NCBI GenBank assembly: GCA_031409875.1
Contig: JANNYB010000215.1
Coordinates: forward strand, 1-64,000
Reading direction: 5' to 3'
Length of the DNA: 64,000 bases
Source of the DNA: CALMEH01 sp031409875
GTDB taxonomy: Bacteria; Acidobacteriota; Blastocatellia; Pyrinomonadales; Pyrinomonadaceae
Of this stretch, positions 33,407 to 41,770 are shown piece after piece. The position numbers and the translations under genes were made by a program. The notes beneath the pieces were generated by a model. The model worked only from the letters and a program-made list of their open reading frames with translations, had not been told where the DNA came from and made no database searches. Numbering within the stretch: position 1 is the first letter of the stretch; each line of letters starts with the position of its first letter.

Positions 33407-34231
33407 ATGGACAGAGATTTAACGGGAAAATTACAGGAAGTTTTGCTGAAATGTCAGGCTTGGATAGATGATGAAAAATATGTTCCGAGAACCTTTAGAA
33501 ATAAGAGTCGGAGCGATGAATTTGCGGAGAAAATTATGTCGGCGTTGGAGGACGAAATGGTAAATCAAAAGTTCGGTTTTCAGAGCGATAAAATTTATCT
33601 GCCGACTAAATATTCTATCCGAATAAGCTGCGAAGACAGCCGCGAATTTGTCGGGCGAAAAAGAGAGGTTCTCGTCGGGGAACTCAACCGATTTGTCGAA
33701 AGATGTTTGCGGATGCTTTCGATTGAAACAAATCGTAATATTTTTGTTGAGCTTTTTTCGTCTGCCGAACTCGAAAAAGGCGAAATTAACATTAATCATA
33801 AATGGGAAGAAAGTTATCAGCCGAAGATTTCTTTTAACAGCAAAACGGATTTTGCCGAAGATACGATAGTTGCTCCGGCATTTTGGGAAGACGAAGAAAC
33901 CGTTGTCAGCAAAAGACTTAAACAGTTATACTGCGTAAATATTTTGCATCGAGGCGTTTGGCAAAACAGTTTTCCGGTTTTTCAACCCGAAATAACCATC
34001 GGGCGCGGCTCGTCGTCTTTTCCGGTTGATCTAAAGTTGAAAAACGATCTCGAAATCAGCCGTCAACACGCAATTTTGGCATATCAGCCGGACGATTTAT
34101 TAAGTCTTTCAATAGTCGGACAAAATCCGGTGAAGATTGGCGAAAATTTCGTTTCCGCCGGACAAACGGCGAACTTGAATTGGGAAGATAATTTTCAAAT
34201 CGGGAATTATGTTTTAAATGTCCAAAGATAA
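33407..34231 (+). CDS. FHA-domain protein with FhaA-type N-terminus
   Basis: A 274-aa protein. Residues about 1-125 resemble the DUF3662 (FhaA N-terminal) domain: KIYLPTKYSIRIS near 62 and LVGELNRFVERCLRML near 90. A linker is followed by a C-terminal FHA domain (about 195-272) with ITIGRG and LEISRQHAIL, the phosphothreonine-reading motifs. Cytosolic. A ribosome site (AAGGAGAAAAG) precedes the ATG. It follows the murein enzyme by 70 bases on the same strand, which suggests phosphorylation-controlled cell-wall regulation as in actinobacterial FhaA, but this is inference. Confidence 0.8.
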   Translation: MDRDLTGKLQEVLLKCQAWIDDEKYVPRTFRNKSRSDEFAEKIMSALEDEMVNQKFGFQSDKIYLPTKYSIRISCEDSREFVGRKREVLVGELNRFVERCLRMLSIETNRNIFVELFSSAELEKGEININHKWEESYQPKISFNSKTDFAEDTIVAPAFWEDEETVVSKRLKQLYCVNILHRGVWQNSFPVFQPEITIGRGSSSFPVDLKLKNDLEISRQHAILAYQPDDLLSLSIVGQNPVKIGENFVSAGQTANLNWEDNFQIGNYVLNVQR

Positions 34232-34249
34232 AAAAAATGAGGCAAGTTT

Positions 34250-34540
34250 TTCGGTAAGACTTAAACAGAATTACAAAAGCGGCGGGACGTCGCGTTGTCA
34301 GCCGCGAATGTTGTTGAAGGTGTTGATTTACCAATATTTGCGGAATATTTATTCATCGCAGAAGAGGGAGCAAGGGTTGCAGGAAAACGTCCATTTCATG
34401 TGGCTGGCGGGAATCGAATCATCGAATGAAATCAGAACCTGAATCAACACCGGATTAAATTTGCGAGGACTTAAAAAAGCCGAAATCGAATTCGGACTAA
34501 TCGCCATCGCTCACAACCTCAACCGATTCGGCGTAGAAAG
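34250..34540 (+). pseudogene. Decayed IS1182-family transposase
   Basis: A frame overlapping the end of the FHA gene encodes SGGTSRCQPRMLLKVLIYQY, then IYSSQKREQGLQENVHFMWL. These match the conserved N-terminal block of IS1182-type transposases. After a stop at 34440-34442 the same frame resumes with LRGLKKAEIEFGLIAIAHNL, the family's C-terminal block. Everything between (several hundred residues, including the catalytic region) is deleted and the true start is missing. Both blocks share one frame. No terminal inverted repeats were recognised. Confidence 0.75.
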
Positions 34541-34544
34541 AAGC

Positions 34545-34812
34545 CATCTTTGGCTTCTTCTTCGCGGGCGAGCATACCGAAACAGAGCGCGAAAATCTTG
34601 CGCTCCCATCGGCTTACGATTACGCCGAAAGCATCCGCATTATCCGCGATTGCCAATTCGACAAGTTGCTCGTCAGTCAAATCATTCACCATTAAACTCG
34701 TCCGTTTTTCAAAACTTAAAATCGCACGAGAATCTTACCAAACGCGATTTCGGAACGCCAATTTAATCGCGTCCGTTTTTTAGACGTGAAAGGTTTGAAA
34801 AAAGTCTGAAAA
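34545..34812 (-). pseudogene. Duplicated 5' fragment of the ECF sigma gene
   Basis: This 268-bp segment repeats 22875-23145 (first ~49 codons of the ECF sigma factor plus ~120 bp upstream). Coding bases differ at one spot (34562, T for C on the plus strand). The non-coding part differs at two small indel or substitution clusters. The start codon is at 34692-34690 and the frame is cut off at 34545, where the transposase remnant begins. The first 120 bp upstream, including whatever promoter serves the sigma gene, are present. Confidence 0.9.
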
Positions 34813-34882
34813 CTTTAATTTACAAAGGCAAGTAAATGGCTCAATTGATTTTGCTTGATTTAATGTAATTTTGTGTTGGTGC

Positions 34883-36400
34883 TTAATTTATAAAACTTGC
34901 GGCGATTTGGTCAATCACGCTCGAACTATCGGCTTTGCGCGTTTCGTTGTTGCACAAAATAACAAAAGCCAGCGTTTCTTTTTGATTATTCGCGTAACCC
35001 GCAAGCGCGTTGACATAAGTTATCGAGCCGGTTTTTGCGGCGATTTTGCCCGAAACATTTCCCAAACGTCCGCGCAAAGTTCCGTCTGCTCCGGCAACGG
35101 GCAGGGAATTTCTGAAAACTTCCGCAAATCTTGATTGCGACGCGAAAACCAACGCACGCGCCAGAGCTTCGGGCGTTACGAAATCCAAACGCGACAAACC
35201 CGAACCGTCGTGGATTTTTATCTCGTCCGTCGAAATATTATTTTCCGCAAGCCATTTTTTGACAACATTTGCGCCAGCCGAATCGTCGCCGCGAACCTTT
35301 TGCATTTTCGGGTTTTCGTCCGGCGCAGTTTCGCCGAATTTTTTGCCCAACGTCCGCAAAATTAATTCGGCGTAAAGATTGACCGAATCTTTGTTCATCT
35401 TTCGCACGATTTCGCCGAGCGTTTTGCTTTCGACTTTTGCCAATTCCGTCGCGTTTGCGGGAACAAATTTATTTTCCGCCGTCCAATTCGCCGATTTCGC
35501 TTCGCCTTCGATGGTGATGCCTTTTTTCTGCAAAGCATCTTTCAAAATCGTCGCCGACCACAGCGCGGGATTTTGCACGGCAACGCGCACATCCAAAGTT
35601 TTCCCTTCGCCCCAAACATAAACTTTATTCGCGCCAAGTTCGCGTTTTACGCCAATTGCTTCCGTTTCTTGCGCCGGTTTTACTTCGCCCGAAGTTTGCA
35701 TTACGGCATTTGAAGCCTTCGGTTTTCCGTCCTGTAAATTCAAATCAACATAATTCAAATTCACCGAAAGCGCAGACGCTTCCGCGCCGTAATACCAAGG
35801 AATTTCGTTCCAAGCCCAACCGTCGCCCAAATTATCGCCTTTAAAATAACTCTCGTCGCCGATGATATTTCCTTTAATTTTCAGCAACCCTTTCGATTTC
35901 AATTGATTCGCAAGATTTTCAATTCCTTCGTCCGACAAATCCGGCGCACCTTGCCCGTAAAGAATTAAATCGCCGTCAAGCGTGCCGTTTTCGATTTGTT
36001 TGTTTGCAAAAATTCCGGTTTTCCAACGAAAATCCGCGCCTAATTTATCAAGCACGACCACGGAAGTCAAAATTTTCTGCGCCGAAGCCGGATTAAAAAG
36101 TTTGCGCCCGTCTTTGGAAAATAAAACGCGCCCGTCCTTCAAAGAAACCGCAAAAATTCCCCAACGCGCATTCGCAAATTCGCTTTTTTCAATAATTTCG
36201 TCAACCTTTTTTGAAAGCGCAACATCTTCCGGCTTGCTTGAAATCTCCAAAGGTTTTGCAAGGTCAATATTCGGTGTCGAAACTTCAAAATTCGTTTCTT
36301 CGTTGCTTTGCGTATTTTGATTCGATTGATTTGAATTAAAACAAGACGTAAAGAAAAGGCAACTAAATGCCAGCAAAATTATAATTTTTCTTTTCAGCAT
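34883..36400 (-). CDS. dacB: D-Ala-D-Ala carboxypeptidase/endopeptidase (PBP4, S13), lipoprotein
   Basis: About 505 aa from ATG 36400. The ATG shares one base with the stop of the preceding gene (TAATG), favouring this start over an in-frame GTG at 36409. The N-terminal signal has lipobox FTSC, so it is likely lipid-anchored. PBP4-family motifs: SxxK in SAQKILTSV, SxN in SVNLNYVDL and KTG in AAKTGSITYVNALAGY near the end. It removes or cuts D-Ala crosslinks in peptidoglycan. It lies at the end of a minus-strand unit led by an ATPase and a TOPRIM-like gene. Confidence 0.93.
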   Translation of the reverse strand: MLKRKIIILLAFSCLFFTSCFNSNQSNQNTQSNEETNFEVSTPNIDLAKPLEISSKPEDVALSKKVDEIIEKSEFANARWGIFAVSLKDGRVLFSKDGRKLFNPASAQKILTSVVVLDKLGADFRWKTGIFANKQIENGTLDGDLILYGQGAPDLSDEGIENLANQLKSKGLLKIKGNIIGDESYFKGDNLGDGWAWNEIPWYYGAEASALSVNLNYVDLNLQDGKPKASNAVMQTSGEVKPAQETEAIGVKRELGANKVYVWGEGKTLDVRVAVQNPALWSATILKDALQKKGITIEGEAKSANWTAENKFVPANATELAKVESKTLGEIVRKMNKDSVNLYAELILRTLGKKFGETAPDENPKMQKVRGDDSAGANVVKKWLAENNISTDEIKIHDGSGLSRLDFVTPEALARALVFASQSRFAEVFRNSLPVAGADGTLRGRLGNVSGKIAAKTGSITYVNALAGYANNQKETLAFVILCNNETRKADSSSVIDQIAASFIN

Positions 36401-37029
36401 TATCGCCACAATTTTATTTCTTTTATCAGATTTCCGAAGCCTTCAGGGAATTTTTCTTCCAAACTTTCAAGTGTTTTAGCCAATCTTTTCGCTTCGTTGA
36501 CAGCACTTTCAATTTGTTTTCTTTTGAAAGGTTTTTCTCCATAAACTTTTCGCTTTAAACTCGTGCGGTCATAACGAACGGGTTCGCCCGTTAATTTACG
36601 TTTCCAAGCGTCTTCACTCGTATCTAATTTTGTCCCGCACAAATACCACGCTTCGATTGCGGGAACGGCAACGCCAAATGCAATTTTTAACGGTTTTCTT
36701 TCAGGTCGCGGTTTGATGTTTTTTAACACGAAAGCGATTTTCTCTTGCAAAATACAAAATCGGCATTTTTCGGCTTCGTCTTTCGGATGTTCTTTTTGAT
36801 GAACCGGCGTGTCGTCCGAATCATAAACCACGACTAAACCTTCGACATCGGTTTTATAATATACGGAATTGATAACCACGGGAAGCTCGTTTTCGACTGA
36901 AGCAAAACCTCGACTTCTGAGTGTGTTCGGGCGCAGAACTTCTTCGATTTCTTTTCCTAAAATCGCTTCAACCAAAATTTTTAAAGCCGCTTCATCGGTA
37001 GAAGATTCGCTGAAAATCGTTATTTTCAT
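36400..37029 (-). CDS. TOPRIM-like (DUF4276-type) protein, partner of AAA ATPase
   Basis: A 209-aa protein from ATG 37029. The start overlaps the ATPase stop by 4 bases (ATGA at 37029-37026), showing coupled translation. An upstream ATG at 37068 gives a poor N-terminus. The fold marks are ITIFSESSTDEAAL (Glu near residue 7) and LVVVYDSDDTPV (DxD near 73), the acidic cluster of TOPRIM nucleases and of DUF4276. Pairing with an AAA ATPase resembles OLD-class or PARIS-like defence units. Nuclease action is inferred. Confidence 0.7.
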   Translation of the reverse strand: MKITIFSESSTDEAALKILVEAILGKEIEEVLRPNTLRSRGFASVENELPVVINSVYYKTDVEGLVVVYDSDDTPVHQKEHPKDEAEKCRFCILQEKIAFVLKNIKPRPERKPLKIAFGVAVPAIEAWYLCGTKLDTSEDAWKRKLTGEPVRYDRTSLKRKVYGEKPFKRKQIESAVNEAKRLAKTLESLEEKFPEGFGNLIKEIKLWR

Positions 37030-38021
37030 GGTTGAACAGGCACACCTCCGAGAACGCCCGTGAACCAAACTTCACCCAAAGGCGCGTCTTGAACAATTTC
37101 CCTAAAGTATGGCATTTCAATAAGTTTATTAAAATGAACTCCGTTTTCGTCCTTTTCGGCAATCACGATTTCTTCTGCGTAATCTTTGTAAAGATCAAGC
37201 AAATAAGGCGAATGCGTTGTCGCAATAACCTGTATCGGCTCGCGGCTTTCACCGTAATTTTCAGGATAAGCCAGCCGATACATCGCTTCTTGAATATTTC
37301 CCAAAAGTCGCGGATGAATGCCTTTTTCAGGTTCTTCAAATGCAACTATCTTTGGAGGATTTGGCAAATATGCAAGCGTTAGATAAGCAAGTGCGAGGCG
37401 AGTTCCATCAGATAAATCTTTGGCTTTTATTTTATGTTTTCCAAATGTGCTTCTCAGCAAAAAAGAAACTTTTCCGTCTTCGGGAAATTCAAAAACAATT
37501 CTTTCAAACTCTGGAAACCAATTTTGGATTTCACGATTTAATTCTTCAAATCTTTCATCTTCAGAAGTTTGTAATTGTAGTAAAACGCCGGAAAGATTTG
37601 TTCCGTCAGATTCGAGTTCAATATTAGGTTTTACAAGTGTAATTTCTGCAATCTTTTCCGGGTCGAAACTAAAAACTAAAGCATTGTAAAAATCCTCGTT
37701 ATCAAAGCTATCATAGATTTCGACTACAGCTTTCACTGCTTTATTATTATAATTTTGATCAATAAAGCCTTTGAAATTCCATGTGCGCTCATAGATTGTG
37801 TCTTTAACAATCCAAGAAATCATTACATTTTCATTTTCTTTCAAACCTGCAATAGAGAGTTCTTTCCAAGTAAAATTTTCAGGATATTTAGCAACTTCAA
37901 AAGCCTTCAAAGCCGTTGATTTTCCTGTTCCGTTTGCGCCGACAATGAGCGTAAAACGTCCGAGCGGCAAGGTTGCATCTCGCAGGGCTTTGAAGTTTTT
38001 GTAGCGGATTTCTTTAATCAT
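37026..38021 (-). CDS. AAA/SMC-like ATPase (OLD/RecF type)
   Basis: A 331-aa ATPase. Walker A is GANGTGKST (about 28-36), the signature-like segment is LSDGTRLALAYL near 208, Walker B is KIVAFEEPEKGIHP near 228, and a C-terminal H-loop is in TTHSPYLLD near 274. This layout matches single-domain AAA_21 or OLD-type ATPases that pair with TOPRIM or DUF4276 partners. ATG 38021 opens directly at IKEIRYKNFKAL, the family start. It is followed without a gap by the TOPRIM-like gene. A role in DNA damage sensing or phage defence is inference. Confidence 0.85.
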   Translation of the reverse strand: MIKEIRYKNFKALRDATLPLGRFTLIVGANGTGKSTALKAFEVAKYPENFTWKELSIAGLKENENVMISWIVKDTIYERTWNFKGFIDQNYNNKAVKAVVEIYDSFDNEDFYNALVFSFDPEKIAEITLVKPNIELESDGTNLSGVLLQLQTSEDERFEELNREIQNWFPEFERIVFEFPEDGKVSFLLRSTFGKHKIKAKDLSDGTRLALAYLTLAYLPNPPKIVAFEEPEKGIHPRLLGNIQEAMYRLAYPENYGESREPIQVIATTHSPYLLDLYKDYAEEIVIAEKDENGVHFNKLIEMPYFREIVQDAPLGEVWFTGVLGGVPVQP

Positions 38022-38039
38022 TGCTTTGATTATATGTGT

Positions 38040-39584
38040 TTAATTTTGGATTCTTAAATCTTTGCCAGTCATTTCGATTGGTTTTTCGATGCCGAGAATT
38101 CCTAAAATTGTTGGCGCGATGTCTTCGAGTGCGCCGTTTTCGCGGAGTTTTAAGCCGTTGGCTTTTTCGTCAATCAGATGAAACGGAACAGGATTTGCGG
38201 TTGGCGAATTTTTCGGTTCGCCGGTTAATAAATCAGCCATTTCTTCGCAGTTTCCGTGTGAAGACGTGATGATTGCAATAGCTTCGGTTTCGCGTATTTT
38301 CTTTAAAATTCCGCCTAAACAAGTATCGAGAAACTGCACGGCTTCGATAGTTTTTTCTAAATTTCCGGTGTTTGCAACTAAATCCGACGCGGCAAGATTG
38401 ACGATAAAAACATCATTTTCGCCGGCTTCGAGTCCGCGCAAAAGTTTGTCCGTAATTTTGAAACTCGCAAGTTCGGGCGCAGTTTCGTAAGTATTCGGTT
38501 TTGGCGAAGGCACGAGAACGCGCTGTTCGCACGGATGTTCGAGTTCGATGCCGCCATTGAAAAAATATGTAACGTGCGGATATTTTTCGGTTTCGGTGAT
38601 GCGACAATTCAAAATGCCTTGCTCGGCAAAAACTTCGGCTAAGACGTTTTCTTCGCTGTCGGCTTTGAACGCGGCGGGAAGACCGAAAGTTCTATCGTAT
38701 TCGGTCAAACAGACGGTTTCGATGTTTGGTTTTCCGAGCGAAGCGTCTGCCGAATCCGAAACCGAAAGCGATTTGACGAGTTGGCGCATTCTGTCCGAAC
38801 GATGATTGAAAAATATCACGAGATCGCCGTTTTTTACGGAAGCAATCGGTTTTCCGTTTTCTTCCAAAATAATCGGCGCAATAAATTCGTCGGAAATTCC
38901 GCGCAAAAACGAACTGCGAATAGCTTGAACTGCGTCTGTGGCGCGTTCGCCTTCGGAATGCACGAGCATCGTGTAGGCGCGGGCGGTGCGTTCCCAATTT
39001 TGATCTCGATCCATCGCATAATAACGCCCGCAAAGCGTCGCAACTTTGCCGATGCCGATGTCCGCGAGCTTTATTTCAAGTGCTTCGACGTAAATATCAG
39101 CCGTGCGCGGCGCAACATCGCGCCCGTCCAAAATCGCGTGAACAAAAATATCTTTTGTGCCTTCGTTTCGCGCCATTCGGAGCAACGCAAAAAGATTTTC
39201 GGGCGAAGAATGCACTTCACCGTCCGACATCAAACCAATCAAATGAACCGAAGAATTATTCGCTTTTGCCTTGGTAAACGCTTCTTTTAAAACTTTATTT
39301 TCAAAAAATCTGCCTGATTTGACGGCGTAAGAAATCCGCGAAATATCGGTTTGCACGATGCGTCCCGCGCCGATGTTGAGATGTCCGACTTCCGCACTTC
39401 CGGGCGCGTCCGGCGTTAAACCGACGCGCAAACCTGCCGCGACGAGATTCGTCTGCGGATATTTCGCGCAAATTTCATCGTAAAAAGGCGTATTTGCCAG
39501 CGCAATCGCGTTTCCTTCGCGGCGCGGCGAATTTCCCCAACCATCAACTATGACAAGTGCCAGCGGTCTGCGGTTTTCGTTCAT
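38040..39584 (-). CDS. gpmI: 2,3-bisphosphoglycerate-independent phosphoglycerate mutase
   Basis: About 514 aa from ATG 39584, the standard length; a longer frame from 39632 would overlap the acetyltransferase end. It converts 3- to 2-phosphoglycerate through a metal-bound phosphoserine. N-terminal ALVIVDGWGNSPRREGNAI holds the first metal Asp. The catalytic Ser is in GSAEVGHLNIGAGR near residue 60 and the next metal ligands follow in HAILDGRDVAPRTAD and in VNLAASDLVANTGN near 420. The C-terminal TSSHGNCEEM has the last His ligands. Confidence 0.96.
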   Translation of the reverse strand: MNENRRPLALVIVDGWGNSPRREGNAIALANTPFYDEICAKYPQTNLVAAGLRVGLTPDAPGSAEVGHLNIGAGRIVQTDISRISYAVKSGRFFENKVLKEAFTKAKANNSSVHLIGLMSDGEVHSSPENLFALLRMARNEGTKDIFVHAILDGRDVAPRTADIYVEALEIKLADIGIGKVATLCGRYYAMDRDQNWERTARAYTMLVHSEGERATDAVQAIRSSFLRGISDEFIAPIILEENGKPIASVKNGDLVIFFNHRSDRMRQLVKSLSVSDSADASLGKPNIETVCLTEYDRTFGLPAAFKADSEENVLAEVFAEQGILNCRITETEKYPHVTYFFNGGIELEHPCEQRVLVPSPKPNTYETAPELASFKITDKLLRGLEAGENDVFIVNLAASDLVANTGNLEKTIEAVQFLDTCLGGILKKIRETEAIAIITSSHGNCEEMADLLTGEPKNSPTANPVPFHLIDEKANGLKLRENGALEDIAPTILGILGIEKPIEMTGKDLRIQN

Positions 39585-39621
39585 CTCTTTTTTGAAATTC
39601 AACTCGGAAATCTGAAAATTC

Positions 39622-40053
39622 TCAATACGCATCGGGTGCAGTCTTCTCCATCCATCTTTCGGGAAACCTCAGCGCAGCAAATTCAAATTTTTCGTAAAGC
39701 GTGTGAGCATCTTTGGTTGCCAAAATCCATCGCCGAAATCCCTGCAAATCTTGATGATTTATGATAACTTCCATCAGCCACTTACTCAAACCGCGCCCGC
39801 GAAAATCTTCTAAAATAAACACATCACCCAAATAAGCAAACGTCGCAAAATCCGTTACGACACGCGCAAAACCGATTTGATCTTCGCCTTTATACACGCC
39901 AAAACACAATGAATTCTCAATCGCCGTAACGGTTTGCGCTTTCGTCCGATTCTGCGCCCAATAAGATTCTTCCGACAAATAACGATGAATCACGTCAATT
40001 TGCAGACGATCTCTGTCCGTGCCGATTATAAATTCGCCTTGTTTCCAATCCAT
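39622..40053 (-). CDS. GNAT-family N-acetyltransferase
   Basis: A 143-aa protein with the GNAT fold: VTDFATFAYLGDVFILEDFRG holds strand 4 and the acetyl-CoA loop RGRGLSKWLMEVI near residues 86-98 (R/Q-x-x-G-x-G/A). The end WILATKDAHTLYEKFEFA matches strand 5 of the family. Substrate unknown. Its stop is 38 bases before the gpmI start. Confidence 0.9.
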   Translation of the reverse strand: MDWKQGEFIIGTDRDRLQIDVIHRYLSEESYWAQNRTKAQTVTAIENSLCFGVYKGEDQIGFARVVTDFATFAYLGDVFILEDFRGRGLSKWLMEVIINHQDLQGFRRWILATKDAHTLYEKFEFAALRFPERWMEKTAPDAY

Positions 40054-40149
40054 TTTATTTAAAGTTTCAAATAATTTGAAAATTCGTCTGAAATTTTTTA
40101 CTTAAAGTTATATTTTAACGCAAACATTGTAGGTAAAATCAAACTTTTA

Positions 40150-40266
40150 ATGACTTTAACAGAAAAACTAAGGTATAAAAAAGTTGAGATAAGAAAACTG
40201 AAATTCGGTTCAAAACAAAGCTCAATGTTTTCTTTAGATTCTGAGGTCGCAAATTATTACAGTTGA
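40150..40266 (+). CDS. Possible 38-aa small protein
   Basis: An open frame runs from ATG 40150 to TGA 40264-40266 and encodes a basic, Lys/Ser-rich 38-aa peptide (MTLTEKLRYKKVEIRKLKFG at the start). No ribosome site is obvious. It lies in the 270-bp gap between the acetyltransferase and the gene at 40324. It could be a random frame. Confidence 0.2.
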   Translation: MTLTEKLRYKKVEIRKLKFGSKQSSMFSLDSEVANYYS

Positions 40267-40323
40267 AGAAAGTATCACAATCATTATTCAACTTTGCAAT
40301 TTGGCGTGTAACCTTAAAATTAT

Positions 40324-40809
40324 ATGAAAATCAACATTTTAGTCGTCTTTCTTATCGTTTCTATATTTTTGACAGCAACGCCATTTTCATTGGCACAAAC
40401 CTCGCAAAATGATTGGAGCATAGTGCAAAAACTCGCAACGGGAACTGATTTGCTTATCAAGACCTCTAACGGTAAAACTGTTAAAGGTTCATTAGTAACC
40501 GTCAATGACAATGAAATAGAACTATCCACTAAACGCAGTCGTCTTTCATTACTCAAGAATAATATCGAAGCAATTTATTTCGCCGTGCCAAAATCAGGCA
40601 AACGCGCTAGACTCATCGGTGCAGGAGTTGGTTTTTTAGCTGGTGCTGCGGCTAGTGGAGCAGTGAACAGAGATGCAGTTTCTGAAAGCGATTATAACGG
40701 TTCTGCTGTAGTGTTGCTTTCTATCGCGGGTTTAGTCGGCGGAGCATTCATTGGCGGATTGTTTGGCAAAGGTAAGAAAAAAGGTGCATTGATATACAAA
40801 GCAAAGTAA
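40324..40809 (+). CDS. Exported glycine-zipper protein of unknown function
   Basis: A 161-aa protein with a signal peptide (about 1-22). The middle has strand-like segments (LLIKTSNGKTVKGSLVTVND near 46). The C-terminal half contains Gly-zipper patterns (IGAGVGFLAGAAASGAVN, and IAGLVGGAFIGGLFG), which suggest a paired membrane or packing helix. It ends in a basic GKGKKKGALIYKAK tail. The family was not recognised. Confidence 0.7.
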   Translation: MKINILVVFLIVSIFLTATPFSLAQTSQNDWSIVQKLATGTDLLIKTSNGKTVKGSLVTVNDNEIELSTKRSRLSLLKNNIEAIYFAVPKSGKRARLIGAGVGFLAGAAASGAVNRDAVSESDYNGSAVVLLSIAGLVGGAFIGGLFGKGKKKGALIYKAK

Positions 40810-40985
40810 CGGCGTTTTGAATGGAATGATACATCAAGCAATTCAATGGACGTGAGAGCAAAACGGCAACTTTCTTATCAATAAGTCTAATTTCTCTCTT
40901 ATCATGGGCTTATTTGATGGTGTTCATTTTATCCTTGCTCTTTTGTCTAAACCATAGCAAAATTTAGGCAGAGGAATTTAGATTT

Positions 40986-41207
40986 ATGATTCAAACTATC
41001 GAAGCTGTTATTGATAAACAAGGCAAAGTTCAGCTTTTGCAAGATGTGCGTCTTTCACAATCTCGGCGGGCGTTGGTAACGATTCTTGAGGAAAAACCGA
41101 CCGTTAAAGTTTCCGAAACTGCGGTTTTGAGCGAAGACGCTTTAGCCGAAGATTGGGACAGACCGGAGGAAGAGGAAGCGTGGTCATACCTTCAGTCGGA
41201 ACAATAG
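40986..41207 (+). CDS. Probable antitoxin of MazF-like pair
   Basis: A 73-aa acidic protein. N-terminal IEAVIDKQGKVQLLQDVRL gives a short beta unit like AbrB/DUF2281 antitoxins, and the rest is disordered and acidic (EDWDRPEEEEAW). The C-terminus overlaps the presumed toxin start at 41180. An AGGCAGAGGAATTT site precedes ATG 40986. The partner is frameshifted, so this may be an orphan antitoxin. Confidence 0.7.
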   Translation: MIQTIEAVIDKQGKVQLLQDVRLSQSRRALVTILEEKPTVKVSETAVLSEDALAEDWDRPEEEEAWSYLQSEQ

Positions 41208-41514
41208 TTTTGGTGCGTTTTCCGATTTGTCGCGTTCAAAATTACGTCCGGCGATTGTTTTGGCAGACACCGGACGCAACGATTGGATTTTGTGTCAAGT
41301 TACGAGTCAATCTTACGCCGACACAAAAGCAATCGAAATCACAACAGGCGATTTAACAAGCGGCTTACTGAGAAAAACCAGTTATGCACGTTCGACAAAA
41401 CTTTTTACGGCGAACGCGGGAATAATGACGAAAGAAATCGGAGAACTGAAATCCGATAAGTTAGAGGAAATAATCCGAGCAGTCATCTCACTGCTGGAAG
41501 ATAGCATCGTTTGA
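41180..41514 (+). pseudogene. MazF/PemK-like toxin, frameshifted
   Basis: The reading frame from GTG 41180 (GAGGAAG upstream) gives VVIPSVGTIVLVRFP, the start of a MazF/PemK barrel. It then loses frame near 41218-41224. The next frame (mod 1), seen from about 41218, gives FSDLSRSKLRPAIVLADTG, then QVTSQSYAD and a full C-terminus to 41512. Joining them restores a typical ~110-aa toxin. The break sits by a TTTTCCG word, so a short direct-repeat deletion is plausible. A -1 slip at the T run would also restore most of the protein. Confidence 0.75.
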
Positions 41515-41548
41515 TAAGACACGCCGAACTCAAGCGTTGCGACTAAAA

Positions 41549-41764
41549 TTACTCAGTCTGAAATCGTGCTTTGCAGTTCGGGCATTCGATTAATTTTTTC
41601 TTGCCGCTAATCGGGATTGTCGGGATTATAAAAAACAGCGTCAGAAAATTCATTCCCGATTTTTCGGTGAACGGCGCGACGATGTTGCATTGCGAACATC
41701 GAATCGGAGTTGTCGTTTGCGAACTGCCCCAAGTGAAGTATTTTGTGCCGATAATAAAAAACAT
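41549..41764 (-). CDS. Small zinc-ribbon membrane protein
   Basis: A 71-aa protein. Two CxxC pairs (IRCSQCN near residue 22 and IECPNCKAR near 60) flank a hydrophobic stretch (FLTLFFIIPTIPIS near 39-52). This is a zinc ribbon split by a membrane-associated segment, a form seen in small zinc_ribbon proteins. It lies 6 bases after the PIN toxin gene on the same strand. Function unknown. Confidence 0.65.
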   Translation of the reverse strand: MFFIIGTKYFTWGSSQTTTPIRCSQCNIVAPFTEKSGMNFLTLFFIIPTIPISGKKKLIECPNCKARFQTE

Positions 41765-41770
41765 ATTTTT

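Noticed and set aside
34550..34783. Plus-strand frame with the same peptide as one at 22880-23116
   Set aside because: It is the antisense shadow of the duplicated ECF sigma fragment; the matching peptide only shows the duplication.
41227..41514. An intact 95-aa MazF-like toxin starting at TTG 41227
   Set aside because: The first strand of the fold (VGTIVLVRFP) lies in the preceding frame, so starting at 41227 would remove it; a frameshifted gene explains both halves.
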